This document shows, piece by piece, positions 1 through 7,179 of a stretch of DNA of 55,698 nucleotides. Each line of letters opens with the position of its first letter. Position 1 is the stretch's first letter. Source of the DNA: Clostridium sp. UBA5530 (lineage in GTDB: Bacteria > Bacillota > Clostridia > Clostridiales > Clostridiaceae); contig DINW01000091.1 of the NCBI GenBank assembly GCA_002423705.1, positions 26,730 to 82,427 of the forward strand. The letters run 5' to 3'. Both the position numbers and the translations under genes were made by a program. Under the pieces are notes generated by a model. It had not been told where the DNA came from and ran no database searches. It was given only the letters and a program-made list of their open reading frames with translations.

Positions 1-1566
1 TCCCTTTTCGTAAGCCTTTATAATAACATCACAGATTCTTCTATCTCCCCTTGCAAGGATAGCTTCCATATATGATACTATTGATTCATGATAATTATAG
101 GATACTGCTTTACTTTTTATAGCCATTTTTATATTCTTTATTTTTTCTCCTACCACATCCATTGTATCCTGTGGAGCCCATTGGAATGGAGTAAAGGGTT
201 TAGGTACGAAGATAGAAGTGCTTGCTGTCACTCTTAATCCCTTATTTCTCTCTTCCTTTGGAACTTTAAAATACTCATTTGCAACTTTATCAGATAGATC
301 TGCTATACCTATTACATCTTCCATATTCTCATAAGGAAGTCCTATCATGAAATAAAGCTTTATGGTAGACCAACCTGACTTAAAGGCAGACTGAGCAGCT
401 TCTAGAACCTTTTCCTCAGTAACCCCTTTGTTTATAACGTCTCTCATTCTTTGACTTCCAGCCTCTGGTGCAAAGGTAAGTCCTGTCTTTCTAACTTTCT
501 GAATTTCTTTTATTAAATCCACAGAAAAAGCATCTATTCTTATAGATGGAAGGGATACACCCACCTTATCATTCTTATATCTCTCTATAATGGAAAATAT
601 AAGCCTCTGAATATTAGAATAATCACATATGCTTAAAGAACTTAAAGATATTTCATTATATCCTGTAGCTTTCAATAACTTTTCAGCATCCTCCATCAAT
701 GTTTCATAGGCTTTCTCCCTAACTGGTCTATATATCATTCCTGCTTGACAAAATCTGCAGCCATTGGTGCATCCTCTGAAGGTTTCAAGAATTATTCTAT
801 CATGGACAATCTCTGTATAGGGAACTATAAATTTATCTGGAAAGCTAACTTTGTCAAAGTTAGTAATAAATCTTTTTGTAATCTTTGAAGGTACATCTTC
901 ATATTTAGGTTTAAACTCCTTTATGGTTCCATCTTCATTGTAAGTAACTTCATATAAAGATGGAACATAAACTCCTGTAATCTTTGATATTTCCCTTAAA
1001 AATTCCTTTTTTTTGTTTTTACCTTTAAACTTTTTATAAACCTCTAATACATCATTCATGATTTCTTCGCCTTCTCCTAGTTCAAAGAAATCTACTATAT
1101 CATATAATGGTTCTGGGTTATAAGCGCAGGGTCCCCCAGCCATGATTATAGGCTCCTCTTCTCCTCTTTCTGATGCTCTAAGGGTTATACCACCTAAGTT
1201 TAACATGTTTAATATATTGGTATAACTCATTTCATATTGAAGAGTAAAACCTAAAAAATCAAATTTGTCTAAAGAATCCTTGGTCTCTAGTGTATATAAA
1301 GGAATGCTATTTTTTCTCATTAATTCCTCCATATCAGGCCATGGAGCAAAAGCTCTCTCGCAATATGTATCTTCTCGCTCATTTAAGGTATGGTAAAGTA
1401 TCCTGCTACCTAGATGAGACATTCCTACTTCATATACGTCTGGAAAACAAAAAGCAAACCTTATATCTACGTTTTCCTTATCTTTATATACAGAGTTTAT
1501 TTCTCCACCTACATATCTAGCTGGCTTTTCTACTCTGAATAATATGTCATCTAAATTTTTTTTCAT
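1..1566 (-). CDS. TIGR03960-type B12-binding-like radical SAM protein (3' end cut by window edge)
   Basis: The frame is open from an ATG at 1566, preceded by GGAGG, to the window edge, giving 522 residues with the C-terminus missing. Residues 266-273 read CTNGCRFC, the CxxxCxxC motif that binds the radical SAM [4Fe-4S] cluster. Before it, roughly residues 1-250 resemble a B12-binding-like domain (FCFPDVYEVGMSHLG, IIMAGGPCAYNPEP). This is the pattern of the TIGR03960 family, which in clostridia lies between the spoIVF-like pair and a TIGR03936/rng/rplU group. The exact reaction is not known. It is the last gene visible on this minus-strand run; a hairpin separates it from spoIVFB. Confidence 0.85.
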   Translation of the reverse strand, partial: MKKNLDDILFRVEKPARYVGGEINSVYKDKENVDIRFAFCFPDVYEVGMSHLGSRILYHTLNEREDTYCERAFAPWPDMEELMRKNSIPLYTLETKDSLDKFDFLGFTLQYEMSYTNILNMLNLGGITLRASERGEEEPIIMAGGPCAYNPEPLYDIVDFFELGEGEEIMNDVLEVYKKFKGKNKKKEFLREISKITGVYVPSLYEVTYNEDGTIKEFKPKYEDVPSKITKRFITNFDKVSFPDKFIVPYTEIVHDRIILETFRGCTNGCRFCQAGMIYRPVREKAYETLMEDAEKLLKATGYNEISLSSLSICDYSNIQRLIFSIIERYKNDKVGVSLPSIRIDAFSVDLIKEIQKVRKTGLTFAPEAGSQRMRDVINKGVTEEKVLEAAQSAFKSGWSTIKLYFMIGLPYENMEDVIGIADLSDKVANEYFKVPKEERNKGLRVTASTSIFVPKPFTPFQWAPQDTMDVVGEKIKNIKMAIKSKAVSYNYHESIVSYMEAILARGDRRICDVIIKAYEKG

Positions 1567-1710
1567 TACATTTCCTCCTTGGAAATTTTTTAATCCTCTA
1601 CACTAAAGAAGGAAGCACAAAGTAAAATGCTTCCATTATATTTTAAGATTGTATTCTATTCTACTATTATAAAAATAAATAGCCCAATTGTAAAGCTATG
1701 AAATCAAGAG

Positions 1711-1733
1711 GGTGTATCATAATTGATACATCC
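1711..1733 (-). terminator. Hairpin after spoIVFB-like gene
   Basis: GGTGTATCA pairs with TGATACATCC around an AAT loop, with one wobble pair. It lies between the spoIVFB stop and the radical SAM start. The minus-strand T tract that follows is weak (CTCTTGATTT), so readthrough into the radical SAM gene is possible. Confidence 0.5.
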
Positions 1734-1746
1734 CCTGCTTTTACTA

Positions 1747-2601
1747 TTAGTCCCATAGTTTTTTCATTTTCGTAAATTCTTCTATAGTTAAATTTCCGTA
1801 GGACTTTAGTCCCTCCAAAACTTCATGTTCATTTATGGTATCTATAATTTTCATATCATCATCTAATATGGTAAAAAGATTATATTTATTTTTATCCACT
1901 AGCCCTAATAGAGTTATTAAATCCTTTTTATAATATACAGATATAGATTTATTCTCTATATAACTGTCCTTCATAAATCTATTTTTCTTTCTTATTATAT
2001 CTCCCATTATTATATACACTATCCTTTCCTTTTCTCTAAAAGAAATAACTATTATAAGCAAAGCTATAAGACCTAATGATATGTTGAATCTATTAAAAAT
2101 CCACAAAAAAATAAAACACCCAAGTAATGTAACCCCTGTAACAAGGCTACATCTTACAGTTATTTTATTAGCTCTTTTGTACATAGTTTTTCTGCTTAAG
2201 ATAGCTCTCAAAATTCTAGCACCATCCAAAGGAAAGGCTGGCAGCATATTAAAAATTCCCAATATTAAATTTGCATCAAAACTTTTTTTAAATATTTCCA
2301 TGGGAATATATTTATTCAATTGATACAAAATTATGGACATAGCTATGTTAAATATTGGACCTGCTAAAGATATTATCATATCTTCTCTGGGCTTGGCTTC
2401 ATCAAACCTTTGAGATTCAATGTAGGTTCCCATAGGTATTATATTTAATTTTATATCCTCTATGCCGCAGTTGGTAGCTACTATAAAGTGACTTATCTCA
2501 TGAAGAAATATCCAAAAAAATGCTATAAGAAAATCATAACCAAAGCCTATGAGTATTATCACTACTATATAGGGTATAAAAAATCTATTTATTTTTATCA
2601 T
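1747..2601 (-). CDS. spoIVFB: SpoIVFB-like intramembrane M50 metalloprotease
   Basis: This 284-residue polytopic membrane protein is the probable site-2-type protease. In Bacillus the homologue sits in the outer forespore membrane on the mother-cell side and cleaves pro-sigma-K. HEISH at residues 34-38 supplies two zinc ligands. The second conserved site, NMLPAFPLDG at 118-127, supplies the aspartate. About six hydrophobic segments precede a C-terminal soluble part (about 215-270) that looks like the CBS-type domain of SpoIVFB. The start follows GGAGATATGG and lies nine bases after the SpoIVFA-like stop, so the two are probably co-translated. The substrate here is inferred from family and neighbour. 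Confidence 0.85.
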   Translation of the reverse strand: MIKINRFFIPYIVVIILIGFGYDFLIAFFWIFLHEISHFIVATNCGIEDIKLNIIPMGTYIESQRFDEAKPREDMIISLAGPIFNIAMSIILYQLNKYIPMEIFKKSFDANLILGIFNMLPAFPLDGARILRAILSRKTMYKRANKITVRCSLVTGVTLLGCFIFLWIFNRFNISLGLIALLIIVISFREKERIVYIIMGDIIRKKNRFMKDSYIENKSISVYYKKDLITLLGLVDKNKYNLFTILDDDMKIIDTINEHEVLEGLKSYGNLTIEEFTKMKKLWD

Positions 2602-2610
2602 CCATATCTC

Positions 2611-3459
2611 CTATGTCAGCGATTTGCCCTTAAAATTAATATATTTCTCTGGATCTTTAGGTCCCCCCATATATATAAGTTCAAAATACAAATGAGCATA
2701 AGGCAATTTCCCTTCTCCTGCCACCTGAGCTATTGTAGTACCCTTTTCTACCTTGTCTCCCTCCTTCACAGATATCTTATCTAAATTCCCATATTCAGTT
2801 TCTACCCCTTTACCATGGTCTATGACTACATATTTTCCTAAAGCTTCACTTTCTCCGGTTTCCCTGATGACCCCTGAAAAGGGTGTCAACACAGCAGCAT
2901 CCTTTTCTGTTTTTATAACTATACCTTTGTCATAGCCTATCCATCCTAAAGTCTTGCTTTCTTCATACCGTCCTATTAAATCACCTTTCACTGGAACCAT
3001 AAAATTTTCATTAATGGTTTTCATAAGCTTTTCTTCTCCTAAATATTTTTCCTTTAAAGCTTCTATATACTCATTGATATTTTCATAGGTTTCTTTATAA
3101 TCAAAGGCCTTTATTTTAGCTAAAGCCCTATTATAGTCAAAGGATGTCCTTGCTGTAGTTTTAGCATAGTCGTATATATTCTTTGTTTCTGGAGTTACAT
3201 AAACCTTACAAAATAATATAATAGCCATTAATATTCCTGTTCCTACTAATTGAAAAATAATACAATTAGCTATATTTTTAGATGAAAAATCAAATAATCC
3301 TTTGTTGTAGAAGGATTTATTCTTTCCCTTATGATTATTAGTAGTTCTGTAGCTTTGTGATGGCGAATAGCTTCCATTATGTATCATTTCCCTGTTTTTT
3401 GAATCCTTTTGAAGAATTTTATTATAGTAACTTTCATAGGCCTCATGGTAATTTCCCAT
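2611..3459 (-). CDS. spoIVFA: SpoIVFA-like protein with degenerate M23/LytM domain
   Basis: The protein has 282 residues: a soluble N-terminus of about 75, one membrane segment (about 77-97), a linker and a C-terminal LytM fold (about 160-275). In LytM endopeptidases the zinc ligands sit in HxGxD and HxH motifs. Here the first reads GYDKGI and the second HLYFEL, so catalysis is probably lost. That fits SpoIVFA, which holds SpoIVFB inactive and is itself cut by forespore proteases. The direct neighbour is spoIVFB. An active M23 peptidase is the less likely alternative. The ATG at 3459 follows GGAGGG. Confidence 0.78.
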   Translation of the reverse strand: MGNYHEAYESYYNKILQKDSKNREMIHNGSYSPSQSYRTTNNHKGKNKSFYNKGLFDFSSKNIANCIIFQLVGTGILMAIILFCKVYVTPETKNIYDYAKTTARTSFDYNRALAKIKAFDYKETYENINEYIEALKEKYLGEEKLMKTINENFMVPVKGDLIGRYEESKTLGWIGYDKGIVIKTEKDAAVLTPFSGVIRETGESEALGKYVVIDHGKGVETEYGNLDKISVKEGDKVEKGTTIAQVAGEGKLPYAHLYFELIYMGGPKDPEKYINFKGKSLT

Positions 3460-3621
3460 AAATATCCCTCCACAATACTGGATTGTTCATAATGTTTTCA
3501 TCAATAAAAAAATTCCTTTGAATTACTATAATATATTTTCCTACTGCTGCTTTTATTACCATAATTTGAAACTAACCTTTAATGAAGGGTATTACGTGAC
3601 TTTTACTAAGCAAATTGATAC

Positions 3622-3658
3622 AAAAAAATATCATAGCTGCAAAATAACAGCTATGATA
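3622..3658 (-). terminator. Terminator after mgsA
   Basis: A perfect 11-bp stem (TATCATAGCTG / CAGCTATGATA) is followed on the minus strand by seven T. It separates the min-rodA-mgsA unit from the spoIVFA-spoIVFB unit, so the sporulation pair needs its own promoter in 3460-3620. I could not recognise a clear sigma-E site there. Confidence 0.9.
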
Positions 3659-3671
3659 AATTTCTTATTTA

Positions 3672-4040
3672 TTATCTCTTTTTTAAGGCAGATAAAAATA
3701 TTTCAGCACTTCCTATGTTGGTTGCAACAGGTATATGATGGACATCACATAGCCTTATAAGAGCAGATACATCTGGCTCATGAGGCTGTGAAGTCAAAGG
3801 ATCTCTAAAAAATATGACTAAGTCCATATTTCCCTCTGCTATTTTAGCGCCTATTTGCTGGTCTCCCCCTAAGGGACCTGATAGAAATCTCTTTACATCT
3901 AATCCTATTATTTCATTGATTAGTTTCCCTGTGGTTCCTGTAGCAAAAAGTTGGTGTTCCTTTAATGTACTTTTATATCTTTTAACAAACTCTATCATAT
4001 CATCTTTCTTTTTATCATGGGCTATAAGAGCTATCCTCAT
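3672..4040 (-). CDS. mgsA: Methylglyoxal synthase
   Basis: It converts dihydroxyacetone phosphate to methylglyoxal and phosphate in the cytosol, the glycolytic bypass used when phosphate is short. The MgsA signature is clear: IALIAHDKKK at the start, ATGTTGKLI, SGPLGGDQQIGA and a C-terminal HHIPVATNIGSAE. I chose the ATG at 4040 (122 residues) because GGAGG lies six bases upstream. An ATG two codons earlier overlaps that ribosome binding site. It is the last gene before a strong terminator. Confidence 0.95.
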   Translation of the reverse strand: MRIALIAHDKKKDDMIEFVKRYKSTLKEHQLFATGTTGKLINEIIGLDVKRFLSGPLGGDQQIGAKIAEGNMDLVIFFRDPLTSQPHEPDVSALIRLCDVHHIPVATNIGSAEIFLSALKKR

Positions 4041-4056
4041 ATCCATCCTCCATTCC

Positions 4057-5166
4057 CTAGAAGTTTATTTTCTTACGTCTCATTCCTATATTCAAAAGTA
4101 AACCTATGGACAAAAAGTTTATAATGGCAGAAGTACCACCATAGCTCATAAGAGGCAGAGTTATTCCTGTTATAGGCATGATTCCTATGGTCATACCTAT
4201 ATTTTGTAATATAGAAAATAACCAAGAGGAAACAATTCCTGCACAAACCATCTTTCCAAAGATATCTTTCGATGTCTTTCCTACATTTATGGTTCTATAT
4301 AAAAATATACCATATAAAACCACCAGTAGTACTCCTCCAATTAATCCCCAATGCTCTCCTAACACAGCAAATATAAAATCCGTCTGTTTCTCCGGTACAA
4401 ACTGAGCTGCATAGCTAGTTCCATGAGTAAGACCTGTTCCTAAAACACCACCAGAACCTATGGCTATAAGGGATTGTAACAATTGTAATCCCCCTCCCAG
4501 TTCATCTGCTCCAGGATTTAAAAATGATGTCAATCTAATTTTCCAGTAGGGCTTCATTAAGGAAGAGTTCCATACAAGAGCTATAGCCGTAGCAAGGCCC
4601 ATAAGTCCTCCTATTATAACCTTTATATTTAATCCACCTATAAAAACCATTCCTAAAACCGTGAAAAAACACACCATAGTCATTCCCATATCTGGTTGTT
4701 TTAATATAAATACTACTGGCAATAAAGCATAGAAGAATATTATAAAGAAGTTTTTAGGCTCATTAATTTTTCCTTCCATATCCTCTAGTTTCTTAGCTAT
4801 CATCAATATAATAGCCATCTTAGCTATTTCCGCTGGTTGAAACTTGGGTAATGGCCCTATTTTAACCCATCCAGTTGCACCATTTACAGTAACCCCTTTG
4901 AAGTCTGTGTATATAAGCAATAGCACGGAAATCCAATAAAATATGGCTACATAATTTTGTATAATATTATAATCCATAAGAAGCACAAAATAAATGGCCA
5001 CAACGCCTAAAATTAGCCAAACTAATTGTTTTTTAGCATCTGTTACTCCTGTGGCACTATATATATTCAAAATACCATATAGAGTTATCAGTATGGAGGT
5101 TATCAGTATACCAAAATCTAATTCCCTAATTAACTTAGAATCTAACTTCAATTTATTAAACAACAC
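4057..5166 (-). CDS. rodA: RodA, SEDS-family peptidoglycan glycosyltransferase
   Basis: A 369-residue polytopic protein with about ten membrane segments. The SEDS family polymerises lipid II during cell elongation, working with a class B PBP. Conserved features include the loop FQPAEIAKMA, the large extracellular region (about 215-265) with the FVPEKQTDFIFAVLGE segment, and the C-terminal PLMSYGGTS. Its probable partner, mrdA (PBP2), is 2 kb upstream. The start appears to be GTG at 5166, six bases after GGAGG; a TTG one codon later is also possible. It lies between minE and mgsA. Confidence 0.95.
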   Translation of the reverse strand: MLFNKLKLDSKLIRELDFGILITSILITLYGILNIYSATGVTDAKKQLVWLILGVVAIYFVLLMDYNIIQNYVAIFYWISVLLLIYTDFKGVTVNGATGWVKIGPLPKFQPAEIAKMAIILMIAKKLEDMEGKINEPKNFFIIFFYALLPVVFILKQPDMGMTMVCFFTVLGMVFIGGLNIKVIIGGLMGLATAIALVWNSSLMKPYWKIRLTSFLNPGADELGGGLQLLQSLIAIGSGGVLGTGLTHGTSYAAQFVPEKQTDFIFAVLGEHWGLIGGVLLVVLYGIFLYRTINVGKTSKDIFGKMVCAGIVSSWLFSILQNIGMTIGIMPITGITLPLMSYGGTSAIINFLSIGLLLNIGMRRKKINF

Positions 5167-5249
5167 TATCCCTCCAGTTTAAAGTTTTCACTTTTTAGTA
5201 TATCACTTAACTTAGCTAAGCTACAAGGGTAGTATTTTACCATATATAC

Positions 5250-5513
5250 TTATCTTGTTTTAAGCTGTTTTATTGGTATGTTGGCTACTAATGCTGGGGA
5301 CATACCCTCTTGTTGTTCTGATTTACTAAGAGATATTTCCACATCATCACTATCAAAATCCACATATTTAGAAATCACCTGAAGAATTTCATTTTTCATT
5401 TTTTCCATCACATCTCCTGGTAAATCCCCTCTGTCATTTATCAGTATCAATTTTAATCTATCCTTAGCCACATCCTTAGGACTTTGTTTAGTAAAAAATT
5501 TCATAAAATCCAT
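5250..5513 (-). CDS. minE: MinE, division-site topological specificity factor
   Basis: The 87-residue protein has the usual MinE length. The N-terminal amphipathic part (MDFMKFFTKQSP) would contact the membrane. The following helix (AKDRLKLILINDRG) is the MinD-binding segment that stimulates MinD ATPase. The rest (about 35-85) is the dimerisation domain, including KYVDFDSDDVEISL. It starts 12 bases after the minD stop. A clostridium with MinE is expected to use pole-to-pole Min dynamics rather than only the Bacillus DivIVA/MinJ arrangement; that is inference. Confidence 0.95.
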   Translation of the reverse strand: MDFMKFFTKQSPKDVAKDRLKLILINDRGDLPGDVMEKMKNEILQVISKYVDFDSDDVEISLSKSEQQEGMSPALVANIPIKQLKTR

Positions 5514-5525
5514 AATTATAGCCCC

Positions 5526-6326
5526 CTATTTCCCTTTAAATAAATTTTTTAATGCTTGGAAAAATCCACCTTCTGAAGATTTGCTTAAATCTAGTAGGGG
5601 TACTTCTTCTCCTAAAATTCTTTTAGCTATATTTTTAAATGCCTGACCTGCTAGTGCACCGTTGTCCAATACTATAGGCTCTCCTTTGTTAGTGGATATA
5701 GTTATATTTCTATCCTCGGGAACAACGCCTATAAGCTTTACCGATAAGGTATCTATTATGTCACTTACATCTAGCATATCTCCATTTTTAGTCATAACAT
5801 AATTTAATCTATTTACGATAAGCTCATGTCGCTCTAATCCCTTAGCATCAAGCTTTCCAATAACTCTATCTGCATCTCTTACAGAGGTGATTTCTGGATT
5901 CACCACAACTATAGCTCTATCTGCACCAACTATGGCATTTTCAAAACCTTGTTCTATTCCTGCTGGGCAGTCTATAACTACAAAATCAAATTCCTCTTTA
6001 AGCTCTAGAACTAAGTCTAACATTTCCTTTGTAGAAATATCGTTTTTGTCTCTAGTTTGTGCCGTAGGAAGCATAAAAAGATTTGGGAATCTTTTATCCT
6101 TGATAAGTGCTTGCTTTAATCTACATCTATTCTCTATAACATCTAAAATGGTATAAACTATTCTATTTTCCAGTCCCATAAGTACATCTAAATTTCGTAA
6201 TCCTGTATCTCCATCTATTAGTACAACTTTTTTCCCTTCAGCCGCTAGAGCAGTTCCTATATTAGCTGTTGTAGTGGTCTTTCCTACTCCACCTTTTCCT
6301 GATGTTATTACTATGGCTTCTCCCAT
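5526..6326 (-). CDS. minD: MinD, septum-site determining ATPase
   Basis: This is a membrane-targeted ParA-type ATPase that recruits MinC and is released by MinE. The deviant Walker A motif KGGVGKTT is at residues 11-18. Switch motifs DGDTGLRNLD and DCPAGIE follow, and the C-terminal end (ALKNLFKGK) is the basic amphipathic membrane-targeting helix. The ATG at 6326 (266 residues) is preceded by GGAGGTATTAAAA. An upstream in-frame GTG at 6347, just past the minC stop, lacks a ribosome binding site and would add seven residues absent from the family. Confidence 0.96.
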   Translation of the reverse strand: MGEAIVITSGKGGVGKTTTTANIGTALAAEGKKVVLIDGDTGLRNLDVLMGLENRIVYTILDVIENRCRLKQALIKDKRFPNLFMLPTAQTRDKNDISTKEMLDLVLELKEEFDFVVIDCPAGIEQGFENAIVGADRAIVVVNPEITSVRDADRVIGKLDAKGLERHELIVNRLNYVMTKNGDMLDVSDIIDTLSVKLIGVVPEDRNITISTNKGEPIVLDNGALAGQAFKNIAKRILGEEVPLLDLSKSSEGGFFQALKNLFKGK

Positions 6327-6347
6327 TTTTAATACCTCCGCTTTCAC

Positions 6348-6977
6348 TTATATATATTTATTTGGTATGTATGGCTCCACTACTATAGCCCCATCCTTTA
6401 TCTTAGCCACTTCTGGATAAGAAGGTTTAGAGCTATCCTCTGGTGCTCTTGTTATTATATTAGCAATTTGAATAATCTCCGGTTGCATTGAAAATGCACT
6501 TATTATTGCTTTCTCATTACCATTGTTTCCTGCATAAACGTGACCTTTTAATGTTCCTAATACCATTATATTTCCTGCAGCATAAACTTCAGCCCCCGGA
6601 TTAACATCACCTATTATCACAATATTCCCTTGGTAGTTTATCGTTTGTCCTCCCCGTATAGTTTTTCGTATAAACTTGGTTCTTCCTTCATATATTCCTT
6701 GAAATATTTTTTCTTTTTTACCATCTTTTTTTTCAAAAATGCAATCTCTTATTAAAAGTTCCTCAAAAAGAAGGTTTTTCAATTCCTCTTGCTCTCTTTT
6801 AGTAACATTGTTTAAATTCATATTTATTTTGATAGTAAAGCCCTTATAAAAATCTTTAGCCTTTAAAAGCTTGGATACTAGAGCTTGTGACATTTCTTCA
6901 AAGTTTTTAAATTTGTCTTCCTTTATAACAGCAATAAGTCCTTCTTTATTGCCTTTTATTAATATTCCGTCATCCAT
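6348..6977 (-). CDS. minC: MinC, FtsZ-ring inhibitor
   Basis: MinC blocks FtsZ polymerisation away from mid-cell when bound to MinD. The N-terminal domain (about 1-100) starts MDDGILIKGNKEGL. The C-terminal beta-helix domain (about 110-205) has GGQTINYQGNIVIIGD and NPGAEVYAAGNI, the dimerisation and MinD-binding part. I place the start at the ATG at 6977 (209 residues), nine bases after GGAGGT. The open frame extends 26 codons further but has no ribosome binding site. It is the first gene of the min operon, 166 bases past the mrdA terminator. Confidence 0.93.
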   Translation of the reverse strand: MDDGILIKGNKEGLIAVIKEDKFKNFEEMSQALVSKLLKAKDFYKGFTIKINMNLNNVTKREQEELKNLLFEELLIRDCIFEKKDGKKEKIFQGIYEGRTKFIRKTIRGGQTINYQGNIVIIGDVNPGAEVYAAGNIMVLGTLKGHVYAGNNGNEKAIISAFSMQPEIIQIANIITRAPEDSSKPSYPEVAKIKDGAIVVEPYIPNKYI

Positions 6978-7141
6978 AATAGAAATACCTCCAAAGAGAA
7001 TATGACTCAATTTATCTATTTCAACACTAAACCTATAAATTCCTTCACAAATCAACAGATTTTTATGAAAAATCCCTCATATATTTCATAATTTCAAGTT
7101 CATCAGAATAATTATGGCATTATTAGTATAATTTTCTATAG

Positions 7142-7173
7142 AAAAAATGGACCATTGCAGCTGCAACAGTCCA
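7142..7173 (-). terminator. Terminator after mrdA
   Basis: The hairpin has TGGACT paired with GGTCCA outside and TTGCAGCTGCAA inside, followed on the minus strand by TTTTTTC. It ends the maf/radC/mreBCD/mrdA unit, so minCDE-rodA is probably transcribed separately or by readthrough. Confidence 0.88.
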
Positions 7174-7179
7174 CATTTA

